Shown: positions 1-7,798, counted from the stretch's first letter. The stretch is 19,324 bases of DNA from Planctomycetaceae bacterium (GCA_029259875.1 JAJDEK010000464.1:1-19324); one strand, 5' to 3'. Program-made: numbers and translations. The notes: generated by a model not told the origin, from the sequence alone.

Positions 1-168
1 AATTCAATAATTGAGATTCAATATCAAAAGCAAGGAGTATTTATCCTACTTTTTCAAGAATCACCTTGGAACGTAAACCGTTATTTGATAGTCTCATACA
101 ACAATTATGGGATCTGCACACGAGTTGAAACCATTGAAAAATGGTACTCATTCCTTGTTCAGTCCTAA
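1..168 (+). CDS. possible 3' end of a gene cut by the window edge
   Basis: Frame 1 is open from the first base to a TAA at 166-168, giving 55 codons with no in-frame ATG. The reading has a protein-like pattern of alternating hydrophobic and polar residues and several aromatics (for example ...GVFILLFQESPW... and ...IEKWYSFLVQS at the end). I do not recognise the family. A 55-codon open frame in AT-rich DNA can occur by chance, so this is only a candidate for the C-terminus of a gene lying to the left. The spacing to the next gene (156 bp) would be normal. Confidence 0.35.
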   Translation, partial: NSIIEIQYQKQGVFILLFQESPWNVNRYLIVSYNNYGICTRVETIEKWYSFLVQS

Positions 169-324
169 AAAAAACAGAATCCAAGCACAATTTTAACGAA
201 ATCCTGTAACACATCAGATTTTTTTCCGCTTTGAAACATAACGAAAGATCTAAATCTGATTTGATTTTTTATCACTGGCATTTTATCTCTGGCAACTGTT
301 ACCTGCGAATGGGAATCGACTTTT

Positions 325-1998
325 ATGAATTTCGACCGGCAACACAGCCCCGTCACTTTGATACTTCGTTTAATATTTGCAGTAGTTCTCATACTCCTGA
401 TTCTGAACCCATTTGTTTCGACACTGAAAGCGGCAGAGCGTTCCCCTGAAGCCACGCAAGCCATTCAAAAAGCAGCCGCTAAAACAGAAAAACCAGAGCC
501 ACAGGGCTTTAAACGCATCGAATTAAAAGTAGATGAGATATTTGGAAAGTTCAATGGAATCGTTGCCGGTGTTTTCTTTTACCCTGTTCCATTTACAGTT
601 GAACAATATCAAAAAGGAGAAGGGTTTCCTCTGGCTGTACTATGGCTCATCATCGGTGCCACTTATTTCACCTTCCGCATGAATTTTATTAATATACGTG
701 CATTCAAACACGCCATTTTATTAGTTCTTGGAAAGTATGATGATCCGGAAGATGAAGGGGAAGTCACACATTTCCAAGCCTTAACTGCTGCCCTTTCCGC
801 GACTGTTGGATTAGGTAATATTGCTGGCGTAGCGATTGCCATCGCTACCGGTGGTCCCGGAGCAATGTTCTGGATGATGCTGGCTGGCTTGTTAGGCATG
901 ACGTCTAAGTTTGCAGAATGTACGTTGGCACAAATTTATCGCCGCATTAGTCCAGACGGACGTGTGATGGGTGGGCCAATGTGTTATCTCTCAGAGGGTT
1001 TAAAAGAACAGTTTCCTTCTAATTCGGCAGCAGCCGGACTGGGAAAGTTCTTAGCGGTTTTCTTTGCCATCTTGTGTATCGGAGGTTCACTCGCAGGTGG
1101 CAATTCGTTTCAAGTCAAACAATCGCTGGGAGCTGTCACTGAAACAATTCCCATACTCAAGGATTATAGTTGGGTCTATGGCCTGCTAATGGCGTTTTTT
1201 GTAGGTATCGTCATTATCGGCGGCATTCGCAGTATTGCACGCACAACCGAAAAAATCGTCCCCATGATGTGCGGCATCTACGTTCTGGCTTGCCTGGCAA
1301 TCCTAGTAATCAATGTCGAGAAAATCCCTGATTCTTTTAGAGCAATCATTGAGGGTGCATTTGACAAAAATGCCCTGTATGGTGGCTTTTTAGGTGTATT
1401 GATACTTGGATTTAAACGGGCTGCCTTTTCAAATGAAGCCGGGGTTGGTTCTGCAGCAATCGCACACTCGGCCGCAAAAACTAAATATCCCGTGCGAGAA
1501 GGAATCGTTGCTTCGTTGGGGCCGTTTGTCGATACGATTGTAATCTGCACAATGACAGCACTCGTGATGATTATTACCGGTGCCTATAATGACCCCCAGT
1601 ATGCCGATCTGATCAAGGATAATAATGGCGCAGCTCTGACTTCCGAAGCGATGAACTCACAGATCCCCTACTTTCAATATGTACTTTCGGTATCTGTCAT
1701 CTTATTCGCATATTCGACTATGATATCTTGGTCTTACTACGGCGAACGGTGCTGGGCCTTTCTGTTTGGCGATAGTAAATCCGTTTCGCTCGCTTATCGT
1801 GTACTGTTCCTTGTATTTGTTGTACTTGGCTCAATTGTTTCAGCAACAAATGTTTTAGACTTTGGTGATCTGATGATTCTGGGAATGGCCTTCCCTAACA
1901 TCCTGGGTGTGCTCTTACTTTCGAACCGAGTAAAAAGAGAATTGGACGATTACTGGAAAAGATATAAGTCTGGCGAGTTTGAGAACCAGAAAAACTAA
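325..1998 (+). CDS. sodium:alanine/glycine symporter, AGCS family
   Basis: This 557-residue polytopic membrane protein is an amino acid carrier of the alanine/glycine:cation symporter family (AlsT/DagA-like), which imports alanine or glycine with sodium across the inner membrane. Two family signatures are visible: G-L-G-N-I-A-G-V followed by G-G-P-G-A-M-F-W-M (residues about 162-185), and A-F-S-N-E-A-G-V-G-S-A-A-I-A-H-S-A-A-K-T (about residues 366-385). About ten or eleven hydrophobic segments follow. Residues 12-37 form an extra N-terminal hydrophobic segment ending in L-K-A-A-E, then a hydrophilic stretch of about 40 residues before the core. Many planctomycete members carry such an N-terminal signal-like extension. 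The ATG at 325 has a GGGA at 311-314. The substrate cannot be narrowed further from sequence. A UspA gene follows after 105 bp and may be co-transcribed. Confidence 0.93.
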   Translation: MNFDRQHSPVTLILRLIFAVVLILLILNPFVSTLKAAERSPEATQAIQKAAAKTEKPEPQGFKRIELKVDEIFGKFNGIVAGVFFYPVPFTVEQYQKGEGFPLAVLWLIIGATYFTFRMNFINIRAFKHAILLVLGKYDDPEDEGEVTHFQALTAALSATVGLGNIAGVAIAIATGGPGAMFWMMLAGLLGMTSKFAECTLAQIYRRISPDGRVMGGPMCYLSEGLKEQFPSNSAAAGLGKFLAVFFAILCIGGSLAGGNSFQVKQSLGAVTETIPILKDYSWVYGLLMAFFVGIVIIGGIRSIARTTEKIVPMMCGIYVLACLAILVINVEKIPDSFRAIIEGAFDKNALYGGFLGVLILGFKRAAFSNEAGVGSAAIAHSAAKTKYPVREGIVASLGPFVDTIVICTMTALVMIITGAYNDPQYADLIKDNNGAALTSEAMNSQIPYFQYVLSVSVILFAYSTMISWSYYGERCWAFLFGDSKSVSLAYRVLFLVFVVLGSIVSATNVLDFGDLMILGMAFPNILGVLLLSNRVKRELDDYWKRYKSGEFENQKN

Positions 1999-2103
1999 TT
2001 GAAACACGAAAGAGATTACCATTGTCGCCTGCTGTTGTAATTTCATACAATCCAGGCTACTGGCTATTTGCCAACCCCTTCTCCATTATGAAAGCACTGC
2101 ATC

Positions 2104-2541
2104 ATGGGTTACTTCACAGGAAAAAAAATCCTAGTCCCTGTCGATTTTTCTGAAAGCTCTTTGGAAGCAATCACAAAGGCAATTCAAATTTCGGAAGACC
2201 CTGCAAACGTGACTGTTGTACACGTGATGGTTCCCTTGGATCTCGTATCTCCAGGCGTACTCTTTGGAGGATTGACAGACGAAAAACGAACGGACCATGT
2301 ACAAAAATATGCAAAAGAAGAATTCGCAAAACATCAAATTGAAGGAGTTGCGTTCCAAACACTGGTCGGTGATCCAGGTATCAAACTAGCAGACTTTGCC
2401 AAAGACAACGGAATAGAACTGATCGTGATTCCCTCACATGGCTATACAGGCATCGCCAGGCTGGCATTAGGATCTGTAGCTGAGCGTGTACTCAGACACG
2501 CGCCTTGCCCTACTTTAGTATTGCGTCAGCCCAAAAAGTAA
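2104..2541 (+). CDS. universal stress protein, UspA family
   Basis: This 145-residue single-domain cytoplasmic protein has the length of a typical UspA. The N-terminus K-K-I-L-V-P-V-D-F-S-E-S-S is the first beta strand and the nucleotide-site aspartate. The C-terminal part carries I-P-S-H-G-Y-T-G-I-A-R-L-A-L-G-S-V-A-E-R-V-L-R and ends C-P-T-L-V-L-R. This matches the ATP-binding subgroup loop G-2x-G-9x-G-S/T, except that the first glycine is a proline (P-S-H-G), as in many bacterial members. The protein probably binds ATP and acts in stress adaptation, but the partner is unknown. It lies 105 bp after the AGCS transporter in the same direction and may modulate or simply share its transcript. 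It ends 9 bp from the convergent DUF1080 gene. Confidence 0.92.
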   Translation: MGYFTGKKILVPVDFSESSLEAITKAIQISEDPANVTVVHVMVPLDLVSPGVLFGGLTDEKRTDHVQKYAKEEFAKHQIEGVAFQTLVGDPGIKLADFAKDNGIELIVIPSHGYTGIARLALGSVAERVLRHAPCPTLVLRQPKK

Positions 2542-2550
2542 GAACCGAAT

Positions 2551-3411
2551 TCAATTTGAATCTGGTGTGGCCTCTTGCTTTGGAACCGTTGTTTTTTGGG
2601 GCACAACTGGTTCAGGGGGTGGAAGTATTTCCACAATCAAATTCCGAAAATGAATCTCGGACCCTTCACTTTGGAGAGCAATTGCGCCTTTACTGGGATC
2701 ACAGCCGGTTACTTCTCCCAGCTTCACACCATTGATCATGACGGAAATCGTTCCTTGCCGACACGTCAAGACGCATTTATGCCATTTTCCGACCGGCAAA
2801 TCCAAAGGAGTTGCCGGTGAAAGACCGTTCGCAGATTTGGCTCCACTGCCTGGAGTAGGAAAAACATTGCCTGCTTCCGGTCGATGCAACTGTACTTGAA
2901 ACGCCTTGGGCCAGACTTTATCGGGACCAGAGGTAAACAATAAAATTCCGCTGTTTGCATTGGGGTCGCTGGGATACATCCACTCCATACTGAATCGAAA
3001 ATTTTCGTATGACTTTTGAGTACGAATATAACCGTAAGGTTTACCAGAGCAGATCAAAATACTTGGTTGATCTTTGCCACCACTTACAACTTTCCAGGTG
3101 AGGTTTCGGTTGGCTTCTTTCTCCTCCTCGCTGATGTATTTCCAGTGATCCCAGAAATTTCCACCATTTAAGAGCTTTTCAGGCCCGGGAAGTTTTTTCG
3201 TATCTGAAGTTGCTTTCTCTGATTTTTGGGGGGGACTCACCTTTCCTGAAGGGGTTGCTTCCTGTGCATGGGCAAGAGATATTCCCAGTACAGAATACAC
3301 CACTCCGCCCATCACAAGCAGTAAAGAAAATCGTTTCTTTATTTTATTTCGCTTCGTACAGATAGATTTCTGTCCCAGCTTATCCCAAATTCGACGATGA
3401 AAATTCAGCAC
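2551..3411 (-). CDS. secreted DUF1080 (3-keto-disaccharide hydrolase-like) domain protein
   Basis: This 286-residue exported protein has a basic N-region (K-R-N-K-I-K-K-R), a hydrophobic core (about 28-46) and a likely signal peptidase site A-H-A|Q near residues 48-50. After a Pro/Ser/Lys-rich linker, a concanavalin-like jelly-roll of the DUF1080 family spans about residues 80-265. Visible family marks are Y-E-N-F-R-F-S-M-E-W, N-S-G-I-L-L-F, A-F-Q-V-Q-L-H, G-K-W-H-K-C-V-L-T-C, I-N-G-V-K-L-G and I-H-F-R-N-L-I-V. DUF1080 proteins are greatly expanded in planctomycetes; some act on 3-keto-glycosides, others are probably carbohydrate binding. The tail is a low-complexity Pro/Val/Thr region. The start is GTG at 3411 without a clear Shine-Dalgarno; another start is possible, since the n-region is long (27 residues). 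It converges with the UspA gene. Confidence 0.85.
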   Translation of the reverse strand: MLNFHRRIWDKLGQKSICTKRNKIKKRFSLLLVMGGVVYSVLGISLAHAQEATPSGKVSPPQKSEKATSDTKKLPGPEKLLNGGNFWDHWKYISEEEKEANRNLTWKVVSGGKDQPSILICSGKPYGYIRTQKSYENFRFSMEWMYPSDPNANSGILLFTSGPDKVWPKAFQVQLHRPEAGNVFPTPGSGAKSANGLSPATPLDLPVGKWHKCVLTCRQGTISVMINGVKLGEVTGCDPSKGAIALQSEGSEIHFRNLIVEILPPPEPVVPQKTTVPKQEATPDSN

Positions 3412-3800
3412 GCTTTTTTTTGCCCGACTAGACTGTTAAAAGAAACCGATTGTGGAAATGTAGATAAGAGAGCCAAGTATTCTAAACTTATACTCATCAA
3501 CATTCAATTATACCCGTATCTGCTTCCACTAGATTTCATAAATGTCCAACCCACATAATACTGCACATAATCACCCCACCCAGACTACCAACACTTCGAG
3601 TGGATTGCCAAGGACAAATCTGTGTATTTCCTGGTAACTAAGTCAGATCTGACAATATCAGAGCCTCATCAGTCTAAAGACCAACGCCACATCAATCCCA
3701 GGGATTTTATTTGACGACTAAGCCAAATGGTTGATAAACTGAATCTATATGCCAAACGGCGCCTCCCCTTAACACAAAATAAAAAAAGATTGGTGTTCTC
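3412..3800. other. intergenic region between divergent DUF1080 and DUF3500 genes
   Basis: This 389-bp spacer must hold promoters for both divergent genes. I see a perfect 12-bp palindrome at 3642-3653 and an A-rich stretch just before the downstream start, but no convincing -35/-10 pair. A 31-codon ATG frame at 3542-3637 exists without a ribosome binding site and I do not call it a gene. Confidence 0.5.
3642..3653. promoter_or_regulatory. 12-bp perfect palindrome, possible operator
   Basis: The bases GTCAGATCTGAC are identical to their reverse complement. They lie between two divergent genes, 148 bp upstream of the DUF3500-like gene. The symmetry and place fit a binding site for a dimeric regulator, but a single 12-bp palindrome is weak evidence and no second copy was noticed in the window. 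Confidence 0.2.
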
Positions 3801-4856
3801 ATGGAATTCAACTCTCTCTCTCCTCTGCATTCTTTTAGTCCTGATTCTCAGCAAATTTCACGGCGTCATTTTGTAAGAACTATGGGAGCCGCTATAGCTG
3901 GTACACAGTTTCTTGGTGCCGACAGACTACTGACTGCAGGACAATCGGAAAGTACTCCTCAGTCGGTTCCTGAACCTCTCGTCAAGAAGCTTTATGAAAG
4001 CTTGAAACCAAAGCAAAAATCTAAAGTCTGTTTTGGCTGGGACCATAAAGACAAACATGGACTCTTGCGTCAACACATCCGTGCAAACTGGAATATTTCA
4101 GAGCCAATTGTAAACAGTGATTTCTTTAACAAAGATCAACAGGAAATGATTGAAGCAATTTTCTTCGGTCACTTTGATCCCAGTTGGCATAAAAAAATTC
4201 GAAAGCAGCTTCAAGATGATCAGGGAGGTTATGGTGAAGATCAATCGATTGCTATTTTTGGAACTCCGGGTACAGATCAATTTCAATTTGTAATGACGGG
4301 GCGGCATACAACAGTTCGCTGCGATGGAGACAGTGCAGAACACCTTGCTTTTGGTGGTCCCATTTTTTATGGTCATGCAGCAAGTGACTTTAATGAAAAA
4401 GCCAACCATCCCGGAAACGTTTTTTGGGAACAAGCATTAAAAGCCAATCACGTCTACAAAATTCTTGATGGTAAACAACGTAAGGTCGCTTTGATTCCAA
4501 AGGCACCTCGCGAAACCAAAATTCATTTCAAAAAATCAGCCGACAAGATCACCGGTCTTCAGATTGCTGATATGACCCGCGATCAAAAACAGGAGATGCA
4601 AAAAGTTCTCAGCTCATTAATTGAGCCATTCCGAACTTCTGACCAAAGTGAGGTTCGAAAATGTATCAAAAAACAGGGAGGCCTGGACCAATGTCGAATT
4701 TCCTTCTACCAATCCGGTGATATCGGCAATGATCAAGTTTGGGACAACTGGCGACTCGAAGGACCAGCCTTTGTATGGCATTACCGAGGTGCTCCGCATG
4801 TGCATGTCTGGGTCAATATTTCTGATGATCCGAAAACGAAAATTATCGCCAGTTAA
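3801..4856 (+). CDS. Tat-exported DUF3500-like protein
   Basis: This 351-residue protein begins with a twin-arginine signal: S-R-R-H-F-V-R at 20-26, then a small-residue hydrophobic stretch (M-G-A-A-I-A-G-T-Q-F-L-G-A) and a probable cleavage region near 45-50. The mature part resembles DUF3500. It has an aromatic/basic segment F-V-M-T-G-R-H-T-T-V-R in place of the family's G-H-H-L-x-x-N-F-T, then G-G-P-I-F-Y-G-H and a C-terminal G-P-A-F-V-W-H-Y-R-G-A-P-H-V-H-V-W-V-N-I. Many histidines in these blocks could bind metal, but that is inference. The family has no established activity; planctomycetes commonly export such proteins folded through Tat. The start at ATG 3801 places the Tat motif correctly. 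It is transcribed alone and has a long 3' spacer with strong inverted repeats. Confidence 0.75.
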   Translation: MEFNSLSPLHSFSPDSQQISRRHFVRTMGAAIAGTQFLGADRLLTAGQSESTPQSVPEPLVKKLYESLKPKQKSKVCFGWDHKDKHGLLRQHIRANWNISEPIVNSDFFNKDQQEMIEAIFFGHFDPSWHKKIRKQLQDDQGGYGEDQSIAIFGTPGTDQFQFVMTGRHTTVRCDGDSAEHLAFGGPIFYGHAASDFNEKANHPGNVFWEQALKANHVYKILDGKQRKVALIPKAPRETKIHFKKSADKITGLQIADMTRDQKQEMQKVLSSLIEPFRTSDQSEVRKCIKKQGGLDQCRISFYQSGDIGNDQVWDNWRLEGPAFVWHYRGAPHVHVWVNISDDPKTKIIAS

Positions 4857-4984
4857 TTTGTGTCAATCAGCGATTCATTAATCGAGCTACTTGTTCTTGC
4901 AAGAGACATTTCGGTTTGTGTGGGTAAATTCACGTAGGCACTTTTGAATTGTACCTTTTCTTTAAGGTATTTCCCGCTTTTTAA

Positions 4985-5064
4985 TGGTTTGCATTCGGAC
5001 GAGCAGGAAAAATTCGGTCTCAATTTTTCCTGCTCGTATCGGAACTGTATCTTTTTGCAAACCA
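4985..5064. repeat. nested inverted repeat with a 16-bp perfect inner stem
   Basis: The inner arms are ACGAGCAGGAAAAATT (4999-5014) and its exact complement (5022-5037) around a 7-base loop. Outside them, TGGTTTGCA (4985-4993) pairs exactly with TGCAAACCA (5056-5064). Total span is 80 bp. The inner stem is far longer than expected by chance. It may terminate the DUF3500 transcript bidirectionally or be a short palindromic repeat element, but no clean T-run follows the inner stem directly. Confidence 0.75.
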
Positions 5065-5316
5065 AAAACGGCCTTTTTGAAAACTGATCGCGTGATCCGG
5101 TTAAATCACCTCCAGTCTTTCATAACTCATACCAAGCACTACGAAATTTTTCTGCTGTGAAAACTATTTAGCCTGTATAACAATTCATCAAATCCCCTAC
5201 TTTTTATTTTATGAAATGCCTAACCATACAGAACGTAAAAAGAAAGTTTTTTTGAACTCTTTAAAACGCTTGGCAATGTCGGTTGACTTTCTCGGTTGAT
5301 AAGCAATATTGGTCTT

Positions 5317-5367
5317 TAGCAAAAAGTTCTCTTGGATCTTTTGCTATGGAATTGTTTTTACAATTCC
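5317..5367. repeat. two adjacent hairpins in the leader of the TIM-barrel gene
   Basis: The first hairpin pairs TAGCAAAA(A)G (5317-5326) with CTTTTGCTA (5338-5346), with one bulged A and an 11-base loop. One base later GGAATTGT (5348-5355) pairs perfectly with ACAATTCC (5360-5367) around TTTT. Back-to-back stems with short loops suggest a folded RNA or a protein-bound site about 160 bp before the next start. The region is AT-rich, so chance contributes. Confidence 0.4.
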
Positions 5368-5523
5368 CTATGATACTCTGAGAAATGCTATCGCTGAATT
5401 GGATAGTAAAAAAACCTCTTGGATTATTTTCCTGGTTGTTAACTTATCGTTATTTACAATTAGATCAATAAAATCTGATTGAAAATATATACCTGATCTC
5501 TTCTCAAGACTACAGGTGACCGA

Positions 5524-6408
5524 GTGACTAAAGAGCTTCTCTCACAGCGTAAGGTCAGTTCGTTCTCTTCTCCTACATCCTCTATTGAATGTCAAAATGC
5601 CAATCATTCAATTTCCCTTTTTGATCGAATCTCGGTTCATCAAATCACGACCTACCACTGGTCACTTAAAGAAAGCCTACTAGGTTTATCTTCTACAGGC
5701 GTCCCAGCAATTGGTCTCTGGAATCGAAAAATCCTTGATGTTGAACCGGCTCAGGCCGCTGAACTAGTCATTGATTCGGGAATGAAAGTTTCGACGATTT
5801 CCCTTGCTGGAGGATTTACCGGTGGTAACGAATATTCTTACAAGGAAGCGATTTCAGATGCGATCCAAATAATCAAATTCGGCGGCCAAGTGAATGCTGC
5901 TGCCGTACAAGTAGTAAGTGGTCCACGCGCAGGACACACACGAAATCATGCGAAAAAATTGACCATTGATGCACTCAAACGGTTAGGCGATACAGCTGCC
6001 TTACATGGAACCAAGCTGGCTTTAAAAACAATGCCATTACCTCTTGCGGAGAATTGGACGTTCCTCAATTCTTTAGATTCAGCTTTAGAAATCATCGACG
6101 CCTGTAATCATCCCGCTGTAGGAATTGCTCTCGACCCCACTCAACTTTGTCATGAAAATAAAGTACAAGACCTGCTTTCTGAAATTGCTTCTTTGATTAA
6201 TTCAGTTCAGATTTCTGAATTTAATTCTGACACAACACCTCAAAATTCTTTTTCTAACTTTGATATCATCGAAGCCATTGCCGATGCTGGCTATGATGGT
6301 TTTTTTGATCTGGAAATCTGGTCAGAACAGGTCTGGCGTTCGGATTATCCGAATCTCTTATCGCAACTACGCTTAGCATGCCAGACAGAAACATCTTCAG
6401 AATTCTGA
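5524..6408 (+). CDS. TIM-barrel sugar isomerase/epimerase-like protein (xylose isomerase-like fold)
   Basis: This 294-residue protein has an N-terminal Ser-rich extension of about 32 residues, then an AP-endonuclease-2/xylose-isomerase-like barrel. Recognisable elements are T-T-Y-H-W-S (42-47), G-V-P-A-I-G-L-W (59-66), S-L-A-G-G-F-T-G (93-100), G-H-T-R-N-H-A (137-143) and A-G-Y-D-G-F-F-D-L-E-I-W (255-266). In relatives the barrel binds a divalent metal through Glu, Asp/His, His and Glu. Here the usual Glu of the L-A-L-E-P motif is Lys168, the D-x-x-H motif reads D204-P-T-Q207, and the V-H-x-S-D position reads V-Q229-I-S-E; only D204 and E264 look retained. Metal-dependent catalysis is therefore doubtful, and the protein may have diverged in function. 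The GTG start at 5524 follows a GGTGA Shine-Dalgarno at 5515-5519. It is preceded by a long structured spacer. Confidence 0.82.
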   Translation: MTKELLSQRKVSSFSSPTSSIECQNANHSISLFDRISVHQITTYHWSLKESLLGLSSTGVPAIGLWNRKILDVEPAQAAELVIDSGMKVSTISLAGGFTGGNEYSYKEAISDAIQIIKFGGQVNAAAVQVVSGPRAGHTRNHAKKLTIDALKRLGDTAALHGTKLALKTMPLPLAENWTFLNSLDSALEIIDACNHPAVGIALDPTQLCHENKVQDLLSEIASLINSVQISEFNSDTTPQNSFSNFDIIEAIADAGYDGFFDLEIWSEQVWRSDYPNLLSQLRLACQTETSSEF

Positions 6409-6702
6409 TACAGTCCGTATGACATTGCGAGAGCTGTTTTCCAGGATCTACCATGATACTGATCCCATTATGTTGCTTACTCACTCACATTTGGGTTACC
6501 ATAGCGTTTAGAGTATCCATTAACTTGACACAATGGTGAATTTTTCCCAGCCCGATACTTCATTCCCATGATTTTTGCTATTCATTGTTTCTGACCAAAT
6601 TGCGTATAGGGAATCCTATTTTTTTCATTCAGAAACTGATTTTAGTAGAGATTGTCGCTGATTTGACATTCCTAAATTTCTCCCCAAATATGGTAATCTG
6701 AA

Positions 6703-7410
6703 ATGGCTCACAAACCTTTTAGCCTGAATGATTTATCAAAGCAGCTAGGTAGAGATAGGCGCGAGTTAGAAAAACTAGCGAATAGAGGAAGAATTCCAGG
6801 CCGTAAAGTAAATGGAGAATGGCAATTCCATCCAACTGAAATTAGACACTGGTTAGAAAAAGAAATGCGTGGCTACACGATCTCTGAACTTGAACAAGTG
6901 GAACAGAACAATTCCCAGCCACAACTTGATTCAAATTATCTAATCAGCAGTTTAATGCCGGAGGAATTAACTGAAGTTCCTCTAAAGGCCCGCACAAAAA
7001 GGTCAGTTCTGGAAACCCTGATTGAAACTGCTGGTAAAACTTGGCAAATTTGGGAACCTGCAACTGTCTTGACGGCAGTTCAACAACGTGAAGAAGCCTA
7101 TTCCACCGCTTTTGAAAATGGTATTGCCATTCCCCATCCCAGGAATTCGATTCCTGATGCAGTGGGTGATCAATTGATTGCGTATGGGCGCACACTTACC
7201 GGAATTCCTTTTGGCGCCCCCAATGGCAAACTCACAGACATTTTTTTTCTTGTGATCTGTTCAGACACATCAACGCACCTTTCAGTACTTGCCAGGCTGG
7301 GGAGAATGATGCAGCTACCGGACTTTGTCGAGCAATTACGTGAAGCATCTACTCCACAGCAAACGAGGCACGTCATTATGGAAGCAGAAAAGAAAGTGGC
7401 CGAAAGTTAG
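6703..7410 (+). CDS. excisionase-type HTH fused to a PTS EIIA (PtsN/fructose type) domain
   Basis: This 235-residue cytoplasmic protein combines two domains. Residues 5-52 form a MerR/excisionase-like helix-turn-helix (F-S-L-N-D-L-S-K-Q-L-G, then R-G-R-I-P-G-R-K-V-N-G-E-W-Q-F-H). After a polar linker (about 55-95), residues 98-232 are an EIIA domain of the fructose/nitrogen PTS class, with the phosphoacceptor motif G-I-A-I-P-H-P-R at 140-147 (active His145). The likely role is a DNA- or partner-binding regulator whose state follows phosphate flux from PEP through HPr. No EI, HPr, EIIB/C or kinase gene is nearby, so the phosphodonor is unknown. A TTGACA at 6663-6668 lies 35-40 bp before the ATG; a promoter there would leave almost no leader. 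A possible terminator follows. Confidence 0.88.
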   Translation: MAHKPFSLNDLSKQLGRDRRELEKLANRGRIPGRKVNGEWQFHPTEIRHWLEKEMRGYTISELEQVEQNNSQPQLDSNYLISSLMPEELTEVPLKARTKRSVLETLIETAGKTWQIWEPATVLTAVQQREEAYSTAFENGIAIPHPRNSIPDAVGDQLIAYGRTLTGIPFGAPNGKLTDIFFLVICSDTSTHLSVLARLGRMMQLPDFVEQLREASTPQQTRHVIMEAEKKVAES

Positions 7411-7798
7411 AAACAAGCCAACTAAATTTTCCCCCAGGCATTTTTTTGAAACCACAGGCCAATGATTCAATCACTACTAGAGAAGGACTTTGAGTCGTTT
7501 CTCTATTTTCTCATATACAAAATCAAATAGAATATTCTTTGCCTTACACGATTCTTAAACCAGAATTTCACCACTCCGTGAAACCAAACTAACAAAGAAT
7601 TGCAATTGAACCTGTAAAATCACTAGGCTTTGATTATTACGATTCTCAAGATATTCAAGTTTCTATCGTTGACGAATGCACGTTGAACACAAAGAATAGA
7701 TTTCAATGCTGTTCTAGCTGTTCTATAGGTGTTATTTCATAATTGAAAAACACCAGCCTTTTATCAAGACTAGAAAAACACCTCTTTTTCGAGAGTGT
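7411..7798. other. intergenic region between EIIA-fusion and deacetylase genes
   Basis: In these 388 bp I see only the terminator-like hairpin at 7478-7509. The remainder is AT-rich and presumably contains the promoter of the downstream deacetylase gene. No gene or repeat is evident. Confidence 0.5.
7478..7509 (+). terminator. probable intrinsic terminator of the EIIA-fusion gene
   Basis: Arms TAGAGAA (7478-7484) and TTCTCTA (7499-7505) enclose an inner stem GACT/AGTC with a 3-base TTG loop and a small internal loop, and TTTT follows directly. It lies about 70 bp after the stop codon. Confidence 0.45.

Larger units (their letters stand above)
4857..5523. other. 667-bp spacer rich in inverted repeats
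   Basis: No convincing gene lies here. The stretch holds a small hairpin with arms TACCTT/AAGGTA just before a T-run, a long nested inverted repeat (4985-5064), an A5/T5 stem-like element around 5064-5076, an 8-bp direct repeat TCGGTTGA (5279-5286 and 5292-5299), and two adjacent hairpins (5317-5346 and 5348-5367). The right part is very AT-rich and is the probable promoter/leader of the TIM-barrel gene at 5524. Confidence 0.6.

Noticed and set aside
130..145. Hairpin ACCATT-GAAA-AATGGT near the left edge
   Set aside because: It is short, has no T-run, and lies inside the possible open frame that enters from the left, so it is not called as a terminator.
165..464. 99-codon minus-strand frame overlapping the transporter start
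   Set aside because: It runs antisense through the signal-like region of the symporter gene and has no family resemblance; a shadow frame.
3542..3637. 31-codon ATG frame upstream of the DUF3500-like gene
   Set aside because: No Shine-Dalgarno and low-complexity His/Thr/Asn composition; nothing supports translation.
4853..5065. 70-codon minus-strand frame across the nested inverted repeat
   Set aside because: It begins with TTG, has no ribosome binding site, and the translation is largely dictated by the inverted repeat. It resembles no known family.
5105..5113. ATCACCTCC, resembling the 3' end of 16S rRNA
   Set aside because: Only about nine bases match and the surrounding sequence shows no rRNA similarity; treated as coincidence.
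5216..5299. Short basic peptide frame (27 codons) in the structured spacer
   Set aside because: Too short, no ribosome binding site, and it overlaps the direct repeats; no family recognised.
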